DNA from: Alloascoidea africana
Taxonomy: Eukaryota; Ascomycota; Alloascoideomycetes; Alloascoideales; Alloascoideaceae
DNA length: 64,000 nucleotides
Assembly: GCA_030581615.1 (NCBI GenBank)
Contig: JAKTTT010000016.1
Coordinates: 186,001 to 250,000, forward strand
Reading direction: 5' to 3'
Below the pieces are notes generated by a model. That model was not told where the DNA came from. It did not search any database and saw only the letters and a list, made by a program, of their open reading frames with translations. How positions within the stretch are numbered: the stretch's first letter is position 1; each line of letters starts with the position of its first letter. Shown piece after piece: positions 1 through 9,386 of this stretch. The position numbers were made by a program, and so were the translations under genes.

Positions 1-1
1 T

Positions 2-487
2 ACATTCCAGAACCAGTTGGAGGAGCAACAGACATTGCAGCGAAAGGCAACAGAGGATAACCAGAGGCTTAAAAAGCTGGGAGAAGAGAAAGAGACTGCA
101 TTCAGTCTTATGATAGGGGAATTAAGGAACGAGAATAGTAACAAGAGGGCCAGTATGGGCCCATCTTTAGAATATTGCAACATCTTGGTTGATGATATAA
201 GCCGGATCAAAAGAAAGATTATAACGATTCAAAACGTCAAGACTCTGGATGATATGGAACAGGCTTTATCTCCAGTTGAGGCATCTGTGAAATGGCGATC
301 AAGAGACCGGAAACGAGACAGTGATGAATCAAGCGATGAGGAGGTGAAAAAGAATAAGAACAAGAATAGAAGAAGTTTGCTAACTGCTAGACGGCTGAAT
401 ATTCTCGATTATCGTGAAGCTTCTCCAAGTGAAGATAAAGATGATCAGGATTCCAGTTCCGAGGAGGAGTCAGATGATCATGATTAG
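2..487 (+). CDS. C-terminal part of an unrecognised coiled-coil protein
   Basis: The reading frame is open from the left edge and ends at a TAG at 485-487, so only the last ~161 residues are visible and the start lies outside the window. The visible part begins with a Glu/Gln/Lys-rich heptad-like stretch typical of a coiled coil. A basic patch (KWRSRDRKR) follows, then alternating acidic and basic low-complexity sequence (SSDEE, KKNKNKNRR) and a very acidic tail ending in DDHD. No catalytic motif or domain is recognisable. The composition would suit a structural, cytoskeletal or nuclear protein, but I do not assign a family. Confidence 0.6.
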   Translation, partial: TFQNQLEEQQTLQRKATEDNQRLKKLGEEKETAFSLMIGELRNENSNKRASMGPSLEYCNILVDDISRIKRKIITIQNVKTLDDMEQALSPVEASVKWRSRDRKRDSDESSDEEVKKNKNKNRRSLLTARRLNILDYREASPSEDKDDQDSSSEEESDDHD

Positions 488-1426
488 TTATAAAAAGAAC
501 CCACCTTTCATTTCTAATTTTGCTTATGATAAATATACTGTGGAGGGAAGTTTTTTTTCCCCCTGGTTTAAGTCATTGCTTTTCCAACAAGAGTCCAATA
601 GAGGTATAGGAGTGAAAAATTGACCAGGGAGTGCAACTTGTGTAGGTATATCGATGGGATATCTAAGAGTTTTTGTGTTTGAGAGCAATCCGCGTATCAT
701 CATCATTTCACCGAGCCAGGATGGATGGTTTTTGGTTTCAACTGGGAGTGTCGGGTTTTACCGTCGGGAGGTCGGCGATTTCCTTGTGCGTTCCATACAG
801 AAAACTCTCGTAAACGCTGTGACAAGTATACGATGAGATACGGGCAATGGCCACAGCTGGGAAATCGCCGTTTGGTAGTGGCCCCGTGGACCAACAACCT
901 CGGAGGGGAAGTGTAATAATGTAGCGAGACCTAACCTTCGTTGCCTTCATCATTGCTGGATGGCTCCATTTCCTGTTCCTCCTTGTCCCTGTTAACAGGG
1001 TTATAGAAAGCCATGGTTTTAAAATGTGGGGGCATCTCGCCCGATATTTAAGCAAAGGCGAAAGCAAAAGTAAAGTAATCTACAATTGTTATAAGCATTC
1101 TTGTTGTAAAGAATTTCAAGTCCGTTAGAAATGTACTTGGTTTGGGTTGGATTATTTGTACAAGATGCTAGTGGATCTCTCTCTCTCCTCTATTTAGCAG
1201 AGTGTATATGAGATTTGTTTGAGGCCGAAACTAGAGAAAACTTTAAACTGTGTGAAAGTATCTTTTATTTCTGGGTTGACCGTTGACACCACCATCTTAT
1301 TTAAATTTTTTTTTCACGTCGAGCTTTCTTTCCTTCATATCACTTTTATTGTTTTTTATTATTGGTTTTGGAAATTCGGCATCATTGAATTCGACCCGAG
1401 GAGATTTATAAAAGACGTGAGATAGA
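488..1426. other. Intergenic region upstream of DIC1
   Basis: About 940 bp between the coiled-coil gene and DIC1. The only coding hint is on the minus strand from an ATG at 1013. Twenty-six codons (MAFYNPVNRDK...) could be joined across a possible 79-bp intron to a short downstream frame ending near 740, giving ~65 residues. The donor would be the atypical GTTAGG and the product resembles nothing I know, so I do not call it. The T-rich stretch at 1290-1370 is probably DIC1 promoter. Confidence 0.4.
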
Positions 1427-2551
1427 ATGGCTTCGGAACCCGCTAAGAAGATACATTACCCGTAGGTGAAAGTCAGAGTTTTGGAGATGCCCACCTCTAC
1501 ATACTAACAATAAAAAATAATTTTCTTTAGATTTTGGTATGGCGGTATGTGAACAAAACAAGACCAATTGAGAACAACAGCACACAGAGTTTTGACGATA
1601 TTGAGAGCTAACGCGATGGTCTTGATAACAATAAAGGAGTTGCCAGTATAACGGCGGCCATGGTCACAGTATGTGTACAATAACCGAGTCAAACAATTCA
1701 ACAACAATTTTTTTGCTAACATGATGTACCGATATATTCTATAGCATCCACTGGATCTTGCCAAAGTCCGACTGCAAACGGCCAAGGACCCAGGACAAAC
1801 GCTTTTGAGAACGATTGTTCTGATTTTGAAAAATGAAGGCTTTTTAGCGCTCTACTCTGGACTATCAGCATCGATTTTGAGACAGGCTACCTACTCCACG
1901 ACCCGTTTTGCAACCTACGAGTATCTGAAAGAACAGTACAGTCTACGGAACTCGGGCAGCCAGACTAAACAACAATCGATACCAAGCTACGTTCTGCTGC
2001 CCATGTCGATGCTCGCGGGAGGCATTGGAGGAGTTGTGGGCAACCCAGCGGACGTCATCAACATCCGGATGCAAAACGACCGCAGCCTGCCCGTGGCCGA
2101 GCGACGTAACTACAAGCACGCTCTGGACGGGCTGGTGCGGATCACCCGTGAAGAAGGGTTCCGGTCGCTGTTTCGCGGGCTGATGCCCAACACGGTGCGA
2201 GGAGTGCTGATGAACGCCTCGCAGGTGGTGAGCTACGACGAGTTCAAGCGGCTGCTGGAGGAGCGGCTGGGACTGGACCCGAAGGCGCGGACGACCCACT
2301 TCAGCGCGAGCGTGCTGGCCGGGCTGGTGGCGACGACGGTGTGCTCGCCGGTGGACGTGGTCAAGACGAGAATCATGAACGCCCGCGGCACGGGCGAGGG
2401 CGCCGGGAAGGTGTTGCTGGCGGCGGTGCGGCGCGAGGGCGTGGGCTTCGCGTTCCGAGGCTGGCTGCCGGCGTTCATCCGGCTCGGCCCGCACACGGTG
2501 GTCACGTTTCTGGCGCTGGAGCAGCTGCGGCGCCTCGGCGTGGGCATGTGA
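1427..2551 (+). CDS. DIC1: Mitochondrial dicarboxylate carrier (four exons, two micro-exons)
   Basis: Inner-membrane carrier of the SLC25 family exchanging dicarboxylates (malate, succinate) for phosphate. Exons are 1427-1461, 1531-1544, 1637-1668 and 1745-2551; introns are 69, 92 and 76 bp. The joined frame encodes 295 residues, against 298 for S. cerevisiae Dic1, and aligns from the N-terminal IHYP-FWYGG segment onward. The three carrier signatures (PxD/E-x-x-K/R type) are HPLDLAK, NPADVIN and SPVDVVK; the highly Dic1-like VNIRMQND/INIRMQND and TASQVV/NASQVV segments are present. The first carrier motif is assembled only after splicing: exons of 14 and 32 nt supply FWYGG and the stretch ending AAMVT. 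Donors are GTAGGT, GTATGT and GTATGT; the first intron has an exact TACTAAC at 1502-1508. The last exon from about 1990 is markedly GC-rich. Identity is strong. Confidence 0.95.
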
Positions 2552-2789
2552 CCTCCATCACGTGGTGCGATCGGCTCACGTGCCGGGTGGGCGGGTGTAC
2601 TTACGTAAGCGCGGGTTAAAAACAAAAATTGTTGTCCGCCGAGCTCTCTTCTCCTTACTCAATCGAAACTACTTAGTTGTGCTAGAGGTTCATTCAGTGT
2701 AGTTGTTCCCAACTCCATCCCGCAAAAGGCTTCTTCTGACCCACCTCGTGTATACCTTTTTTCTCGTTTCTGCCCTCCCCCCCCATTTT
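2552..2789 (+). promoter_or_regulatory. DIC1-SUI1 intergenic region, SUI1 promoter
   Basis: 238 bp between the DIC1 stop and the SUI1 start. The distal part is GC-rich; the proximal part is pyrimidine-rich (CCTTTTTTCTCG, a C9 run near 2776-2784), as is common just upstream of highly expressed translation genes. No clear TATA box. Confidence 0.35.
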
Positions 2790-3402
2790 ATGTCCGCGTC
2801 TATCGAAAACCTCAAATCATTTGGTATGTCCAGAGATAACACTCTCCATTGTCTTTGTATCTTCAGGGACCCTCCAGCACGAGCAACCCCCCCGACGATG
2901 GTTCAACCTGTTGAGCTTGCTGAGCTTGCTGAGCTTGCTGAACTTGTTGGGACTGGGCACACGCAACCGTTTCGCCCGTCTCGTCTCGTGTTGGAATAAA
3001 TATTCGCTTTTACTGTCTCCTATTTTAATTATTCGGAGCCGCTCTTGAGTCATTTTTAGAACCCTTTGTGGCAACTCAATACTAACAAACTGCTGTACCA
3101 AAGATCCTTTCGCCGATACTGGTGACGACGATACACAACCAACAAACTATATCCATATTCGTATCCAACAGCGTAATGGCCGCAAAACTCTAACCACCGT
3201 TCAAGGATTACCAGAAGAATATGATTTGAAACGTATCCTTAAAGTCTTGAAGAAGGACTTTGCCTGTAATGGCAACATTGTCAAGGACAAATCTCTTGGT
3301 GAGGTTATCCAACTCCAAGGTGACCAACGTGTCAAGGTTATGGAATTTTTGACCTCTCAACTTGGATTACAGAAGAAGAGCATCAAAATCCACGGTTTCT
3401 AA
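2790..3402 (+). CDS. SUI1: Translation initiation factor eIF1
   Basis: eIF1 binds the 40S subunit near the P site and enforces start-codon selection during scanning. Exon 1 is 2790-2823 (34 nt, MSASIENLKSF plus one base); intron 2824-3103 (280 bp, GTATGT donor, exact TACTAAC at 3080-3086); exon 2 is 3104-3402. The spliced product is 110 residues, against 108 in S. cerevisiae. Family-defining sequence is almost unchanged: the DPFADTGDD start of exon 2, HIRIQQRNGRKTLTTVQG, a LKKDFACNGN loop, and the terminus KIHGF. The intron is the longest in the window and carries a short tandem repeat (see repeat at 2913). In yeast, eIF1 genes are controlled mainly by start-codon context; an intron here may add regulation, which is inference. 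Confidence 0.96.
2913..2942. repeat. 9-bp tandem repeat inside SUI1 intron
   Basis: Three near-perfect copies of GAGCTTGCT followed by a degenerate fourth (GAACTTGTT), within the SUI1 intron. Confidence 0.7.
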
Positions 3403-3832
3403 GTGCAAAATGCTAATCTTACAAGAATCTGCAGCGCTAGTTTATCTGTAGGATCAAGTCTCTCTCTTCATCCCCCCCAAATATACCCTAAATGGCAACA
3501 GAGTAATTTTGCGAGCTATGGCAATGCCAAAATGAAAAGCTTTCTTTTTTTCTTCTCTTTTTCCTCCTTGTTTGAAATCAAATCATCAGATTTAACTCAA
3601 CTATTGGATTTGGCGCTGGCCTTTGATGATTCTTTTTGACTAGTCCAAGGCTCATGGCCAAAGTACACACACCGCATTCATTGTTTGTTAGTTTTATAAT
3701 TAAACATGATGATTGTCTATTTTTTTAGTTTGCAAATTTTTTTTATTTATTGATTTTTCTTTTCTTTTCTTTTTTCATTATGCCCGTTATTGTAGGAATT
3801 TTACAAATGGAACCGTTAGGACTACTTTACAT
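3403..3832. other. Convergent intergenic region SUI1 / cyclophilin-RRM gene
   Basis: 430 bp holding the 3' ends of two converging genes. A very T-rich block at 3720-3780 is the likely SUI1 3' processing region. No further coding potential recognised. Confidence 0.5.
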
Positions 3833-5306
3833 TCATCTATAGTGGTCGTTCCGTCTGTGTCTTTGTAAATCGTTTTCCTTTGTGTGTCCCCGCGAGGAAT
3901 AATGGTGACCGCGATGTCTGTACTTGTCTTTTCTCCGTTCACGCGACTGGGACCGATATCGAGCCTGGGATCGTGATCGAGATAAGCGCCGGTCTCGATG
4001 TCGATTTCGATTTCGATGTCGATCTTGATCTTGATCTCGATAGTCCCGTCGGTTGTCGCCTCTGCTATTCCTTGTGTGTGTATCGTGCCTCCCCCTGTAA
4101 TCATCACCATCACCATCACCATCACCATCATCAATGGAAGGTCGCTCTCGAAACTTTGAGCCATGAGCCGCTCTTCTCTTGGCATTTGAATCACGTCGCC
4201 ATAGGTCGCTCAACTTGGAAACGCTTTGTGAAAAATCAACGTGGATTCGCCGGTCATCGATAAGAACGCCCTCCATTTTGAAATAGGCCCGTTCACAATC
4301 CTCTTTGTTTTCGTACTCTATAAACGCATACTGCAACGACTCACCAGTGTTTCTGTCCCTGATCACCTCACACGACAGAATCGTGCCAAAACGTGAGAAA
4401 ATGATCTTGAGATCCTCACTCTGTGTCACTGGATTCAATTTACACACAAAAAGTACATTTTCTTGTGGTTTCACCTCCGCAAAGGGTAAATCGCCAACCA
4501 TTTCAAGCGTCAGGGCCTGAGACCTCATCTCTCGTTCGCGCTTCCCCTGTTCGTTATCCTCGCCATCTTCTTCTCCTTCCCCATCGCCTTCGGCCAGTTG
4601 CACTGTTGAAAGTTGGAGGATTGTTGGCTCGGGGCTCTTTGGTGGCACAATTTCTGCTAGGCCCTCAGGATCAGGAAACGGGTCTTCCAAAATGTAGGTA
4701 TGTTTTATTCGGATATCCTTGAGTGGCCGCCCATCTTGATTTGTAAAACTGTTGTTTATCTTTGTAAGGCTTTCAAATCCTTCCGCAACTACCCCAAACG
4801 ATGCTGTTTTCCCATCCAGCTGCTGATCAAGATTAGGAGCTAGTGTAATGATAAACTGGGACCCTGCAAATTTCTTCTCCCCAATCTTGGACGTTGTAGT
4901 GGCCATTGAAACCGTGCCCAGTGCCTTGTGTGTCATCGTGTCCGTCATCTCAGGGTTGAAAAATCTCCTTCCCTTGTTATCATAGCCTCCTTCATCATTA
5001 TGTCTCTTGCTGTCGATTAACCCCCATATTGAAGTTCCTCCGACACCTTGAGGGAAATCGGGATCTCCCGATTCGCATGTATAGTTTTTCTCAACGTTAT
5101 AAAATGGAGCAAAGTTGTAGTATTTGGCTTTGCAGAGTTTTATAAAATTGAGCGACGTTGTGGGGGCCTCCTTCACAAACAGGTCTATTACTATATCGCC
5201 TATCACACAAATGTCAGACTCAGTTCCAATTGTAATTATTATTATTTTTTTCATCAATATATACAAGCAAGTACACACCTGCTGAGGTCTCAAGTAATAC
5301 GCTCAT
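3833..5306 (-). CDS. Cyclophilin with RRM domain (PPIL4 / S. pombe Cyp6 type)
   Basis: Spliceosome-associated nuclear peptidyl-prolyl isomerase-like protein. Exon 1 is 5306-5279 (MSVLLETSA plus one base); intron 5278-5200 (79 bp, GTGTGT donor); exon 2 is 5199-3833; 464 residues. An N-terminal cyclophilin fold spans about residues 1-165, with [18 protein letters not shown]-like and ASFGVV segments. A linker carries the family signature [14 protein letters not shown] and SPEPT. An RRM lies around residues 250-330, with RNP2 LFVCKL and RNP1 YAFIEY, plus [13 protein letters not shown]. The tail is Arg/Asp/Ser-rich (RD/RS-like) and contains a (DG)n run. Length and domain order match human PPIL4. 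The gene starts only 81 bp downstream of the COQ6 stop on the same strand. S. cerevisiae lacks a clear orthologue, in line with an intron-rich yeast. Confidence 0.92.
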
Positions 5307-5386
5307 GGAAGTGAAGGTTGGCACACCCACAGGTCCCAGCAGCAGTGTATACATGTTCTATGATTGTATGGGTGTCTCTGCTCAGC

Positions 5387-6896
5387 TCATCCCCGTCCGC
5401 CGGAGCCTGAGGCCTGCGAGATGAAAAAGTCCTTCAACCACCCGAGCTGGTTCACCGCATTGAGTCCCAGCGAGCGGATTGCGACCACGGGCGCAGAGTC
5501 TGTCCCGTACAGCTTGTGGAGCTTGTCCACGACGCCCAGCAAAACGTGGTTCTTGGGATATCGCTCGGACCAGTACGGCTCCAGCGCCAGCCGCGAGCCG
5601 ATATCGAGACCTCGCGCCGTGGCCACCTCCAGAGCCCGCGTGAGACTCTCAACGTCCCCTTGGCCCATGTTGAGACCCTGGCCCGCTAGAGGATGGGTGC
5701 TGTGGGCAGCGTCGCCGACAAGAGCAATTCGCTCCTCGACATAGGTGTCAACGTGCTTCATCTTCATGGGGAACCGGGCTCGGGTCTTGGGGATCAAGCT
5801 CACAACCTCGTTCGGGAGCTTGTCCAGGTCCTTCACTTGGGACCGTCTCCATTTGACCTCCTCCACAATATCTTTACAATCCTGCTTCTCTAGAATCTGC
5901 GTATACAGGTAGTTCATGTCCACCATCTCCAGCGTGAATGCTGCATTGACCATTGCCAAAAACTCCTCGGGCTCCAGCTCAACCAACCGCTTGGAGAGCT
6001 CGGGGGTCGTGGACCAGACAATGCTTGCGTACTCTCCAGGAAGTGGTAACATTGCAATGGGGCCAGTAGGCAAGAATCTCTGCCAGGCCCTTGAGCGAAA
6101 GTCTTCCCATTCCAATTTCAACGTAGCAACCACGCCAAACTTGCCATACTCCCAACCTCGAGTCTCAATCTTTGCAAATGTTCGCACTGGAGAGTTGGCA
6201 CCGTCTGCTCCGACCAGAAGCCTAGCCGCTATACTGTCCCCGTTCGAAAGCTTCACAACGGGCCATGGACTTCCTCCCGTTATCCCATCCCCAGACTCAA
6301 TTGCCTGGACTTTGGTCTTGTCAATTATCTTGAGCGAATCCGAACCCATCTCCTCAATGCGTCTCAACAGCCCCGTCTGGATGTTGAATATTTCGATCAT
6401 CGTTGCCATGTCCGGGATACCAAAGTCAATCTCCGCTCCACTCACCCCATCGTACGCAGTGATGTTGTCATATGGTTGCACTCTGTCCTGATGCACATGA
6501 TCCCAAGCTCCTATCTTTTCCAAAAAACCGATAGAGTTGGGTGTAAGACTCACTACTCGATTCGAAGGTGGTGTTTCTGGCGTGGGGGGATACGATTTGA
6601 TCGGCGAAAGGTCTGAAGCCTCGACGAGCACTGTTGACAGCTTCGAGGTTACCGGAGAGGACTCTGTAGCAATGTTAGAAGATTATTTTCACATACTACT
6701 GACAGTGGGTAGTAGTCGATTATTGCATACTAAGAGCAGTGGCTAGAGAAAGCCCAGCAGGTCCAGCTCCAACAATCACAACGTCGGCCTTCGATACACT
6801 AGCGGACCCCGCCGCAGCCACAGTAGCGAACGACTTTGTTCCCAGTCTAGATGCTCTGGAAAGCTGGCTGAGCTGGCTTAGCATGAACCTTTGCAT
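5387..6896 (-). CDS. COQ6: Ubiquinone biosynthesis FAD monooxygenase Coq6
   Basis: Flavin-dependent C5-hydroxylase of coenzyme Q synthesis, at the matrix side of the mitochondrial inner membrane. Exon 1 is 6896-6731, intron 6730-6664 (67 bp, GTATGC donor), exon 2 is 6663-5387; 480 residues, against 479 in S. cerevisiae. The N-terminus (MQRFMLSQLSQLSRASRLG) is a basic amphipathic targeting sequence; a second in-frame Met lies at 6884. The FAD-binding Rossmann motif ADVVIVGAGPAGLS sits just before the intron. Further family motifs are LLVGADGANSPVR, GWQRFLPTGPIA, and the C-terminal FAD motif ALVGDAAHSTHPLAGQGLNMG. Confidence in the join is high because the Rossmann fold and the following LSTVLVEA strand are restored in frame. 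Confidence 0.95.
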
Positions 6897-7554
6897 CGGA
6901 GGAGGTGTGCGTATAGTGCTTTACTACAGCCTGGACGAATTGGCGTTGTCTCATTTCCCCCAAATGTGTATGGGTGTGATGTGATGACGGGGGAGGAGGG
7001 CAAAAAAAAAACATCTGACGGGTCTTGCATTTCTCTCTAAAGCAAACTTTACTTTTCGGCTCAGCCTGTCTGTTGGGTAAGGGTCCATCAATTTATCGGA
7101 TTTTGATCGCAAATGTAAGCTTATAAAAGACTGATTGGAGAGTCCATGGGGGATGAAATAAACCGGAGATGCAAAAGATGTCGCATCCAGGAACCGTTGA
7201 AATTTTTCACTTTTACAAAAAGTACTCTCTGCATGATCATCTACGCTCAACACTTTGATTTGTTTTCAGGAGATTGCTGATTTGAAGAAAGCGTATAACC
7301 ATTGATAAACACGAGGGTAAAAAAAAAAAGAAAAGTAAGAGAGTAACCTCGAAATATACGTAATTGTGTGTATGTACTGGGGAAACAAAAAAAAGAATAA
7401 CAAAACAAACATAAATAAAAGAGTACTTTACAATGATTCATTTAAAGAGCTTGTGTTATCACTTGCCGCTCTCTCAGTCACTCACACTCATTCACTTACT
7501 AGATCACAAAATGTCATCATCCTTTCTCTTCCAGCAGTCTGAAAAAAAAACCAT
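6897..7554. other. Intergenic region upstream of COQ6 / downstream of GIS2
   Basis: 658 bp. It contains poly-A/T runs (7001-7009, 7321-7330) and the COQ6 promoter. Two minus-strand open stretches here have no domain character. No RNA gene seen. Confidence 0.5.
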
Positions 7555-7998
7555 TTAGTTCTGAGTGCAATCTCTGCTGATATGGCCCTCTTCTCCACAC
7601 TTGTAGCAACTTCTACCAGAAGAAACCTTCTCGCTCGTACAATCACGGCTCAAATGACCAAACTTGCCACATGCGTAACATTTGGTGCCCGAAGCACGGC
7701 AATCTCTGGCAAAGTGGTTGGGACCACCACATTTATAACATGATGGTCTTCCTCCTCTACCATTTTTAAATCCACCTCTTGAATGATGATGATCATTGGG
7801 GTTGGTACTGGGCTCGGGACAGGCGCGTGAAATGTGTCCAAATTCACCACAGTTGTAACACTTGGGTCCTTGGGCTTCCGGTATGGAACAATCTGCCTTG
7901 ATATGTCCCAGTTCACCACAGTTGTAACATTTTTTCGATCCGTTGTTCGAAGTCTCAGCAGCAGGTGCTGAAGGAGCAGCCACGTCGGTTGTACTCAT
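7555..7998 (-). CDS. GIS2: CCHC zinc-knuckle nucleic-acid-binding protein (CNBP/Gis2/Byr3 family)
   Basis: Single-exon 147-residue protein built from five CCHC knuckles (C-x2-C-x4-H-x4-C): CYNCGELGH, CYNCGEFGH, CYKCGGPNH, CYACGKFGH and CYKCGEEGH, each ending in a D/A-C. Between knuckles 2 and 3 lies a basic, Gly-rich linker (HHHSRGGFKNGRGGR) resembling an RGG element. S. cerevisiae Gis2 and S. pombe Byr3 carry seven knuckles, so this protein is shorter. The family binds single-stranded DNA/RNA and associates with mRNAs and ribosomes. Start chosen at the first Met, followed by an Ala/Ser-rich stretch. The stop is close to an A-rich stretch on the opposite strand. Confidence 0.93.
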   Translation of the reverse strand: MSTTDVAAPSAPAAETSNNGSKKCYNCGELGHIKADCSIPEAQGPKCYNCGEFGHISRACPEPSTNPNDHHHSRGGFKNGRGGRPSCYKCGGPNHFARDCRASGTKCYACGKFGHLSRDCTSEKVSSGRSCYKCGEEGHISRDCTQN

Positions 7999-8454
7999 AG
8001 TGAATAGAAAGGAGAGGGAGAATAGAAAAGAGAATGCAAAGTGGTACTTGGGAAGAAAAGAAAAGAACCAAAGAAGAAAGAAAGAAAAAAGTTTTTGTAG
8101 ACTTTTTTTTTTTACTCTTAAACTTCCTTGTATTACTACACCTATTTTTTTTCAAGCAGTTTTTTCTTTCTCTCGCAACCCTCATCTCGTTACCCGGAAT
8201 TTTCAAGTCACGTGCTGGAATGCTTTTTTCTCCAAACCCGCACAGTGCCTCCAGGGAGAGTAAATGGACTTGGAATGGGATGAAAACAAATGGAAATAAT
8301 AACACTATTATATTCTTCTATAATAAGCTTGTTTTTTATGGGATTAGGCGGAGAAGTGACAGATCTTCATAAGAATGTGGAGGGAAACCTCTTGCATATT
8401 TTTATGCAATGTTACTTTCTTACCAGTGCTCTTGATACTTGGGTTAGGAACTGG
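7999..8454. other. GIS2 promoter region
   Basis: 456 bp upstream of GIS2. The proximal 150 bp is strongly purine/pyrimidine biased (A/G on +, hence CT-rich on the coding strand), often seen upstream of yeast genes for RNA-binding and translation proteins. No gene recognised. Confidence 0.4.
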
Positions 8455-9154
8455 TCAACACCAACTCAGCCTCCTTGAAAAACTCTTTTTTTTCAAGGAC
8501 GAGATACAATGGATGGGTCGCACATTGGCCGTTAAAAATGGGATAATCTCAGTATCGCCAAGTGTATAACCAAACCATTGTATCTCGTTTTTGAAAAAGT
8601 CACATTTAGCTTCGTCGATATGCAGCTTGGCCTCCTTCAAAGTTTCCAGGACTCCTGTCAAAAGCTTGATATGGTACTTTAGGTTGTCGCTGAAGATGAG
8701 GACATCATCTAGTTCTATCCTCACATACTCAGAGTGTTTTTGAAGAAGCTTTGCAATCGCTCGGGGAAAGAAAATCTTTGGAGCGTTCTTCATAAGGAAG
8801 GAGTCTGAACTTAAAGAATCCACTTGATGTTTTGTTGAGGTCTATGGGGGAATCTAAAGTAATGGTAAGTACTTGCGATATCTAACTTGGAAAATGTCTT
8901 GCCAGTAACATCCGCAAAAAGATTTTCCCAATTCTCAAGAGTGGTTGGAAGAGTAGTCACTTTCGGTAGTCTATCACCATTCTTTTCCTCTTGCTTGTGG
9001 TGACAAAACCGTACGCTCTGTGTTTCCGTGTAGGGGACTTGCTCAAATGGCAAACGTGCTGCGGTAAAGACGGAGAACCGGTCAAAAGGACAGAATCTTT
9101 TGCATATTTTTCACAGATTCCTCGCGCTCCTCCGTTCAAACTATTCATCATCAT
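8455..9154 (-). mobile_element. Fossil Ty3/gypsy retrotransposon fragment (reverse transcriptase)
   Basis: Minus-strand translations show pieces of a Ty3/gypsy reverse transcriptase, including a YxDD-type box (VRIELDDVLIFSD), the TFSKLDIAS segment and the FFKNEIQWFGYTLG segment after the catalytic box. Only part of the RT domain is present; no integrase, protease, gag or clear flanking LTRs are recognised. The copy is broken, with several breaks, and looks old. A second, related RT scrap lies on the plus strand at about 8489-8569, head-to-head with this one. Confidence 0.8.
8489..8569 (+). mobile_element. Second, inverted scrap of the same RT region
   Basis: The plus strand encodes FFKDEIQWMGRTLAV, homologous to the minus-strand FFKNEIQWFGYTLG at about 8570-8610. 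The two pieces therefore form a short inverted repeat at the end of the fossil. Nothing else of this second copy is visible. Confidence 0.65.
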
Positions 9155-9386
9155 GTGCCCGAGTTCATTGCTAGCTAAAAGCGCGTCGTAAGGCTAGAAA
9201 ATACAGGAACATGCTAGGAACTTATATTTCCTCTAAACAGACTATAGACAATATAAAAAGGATAGAAAAGAATTTTCTACTTTTGGTCAGTTGGAATATT
9301 TTAGTGAGTTTAGTTCAGAGCTATAATGCTCAAATTTCAACCGTAGCTTGTTGATCGAGAGGATAATGCTGGATGTAAAGGTCAGA
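9155..9386. other. Intergenic remnant between fossil and permease 3' end
   Basis: 232 bp without recognisable coding sequence or LTR ends; it may include decayed element sequence. Confidence 0.35.

Noticed and set aside
738-1067. Minus-strand frame upstream of DIC1, possibly a spliced ~65-residue gene
   Set aside because: Needs an atypical GTTAGG donor; product matches nothing known; any frame joins by chance one time in three.
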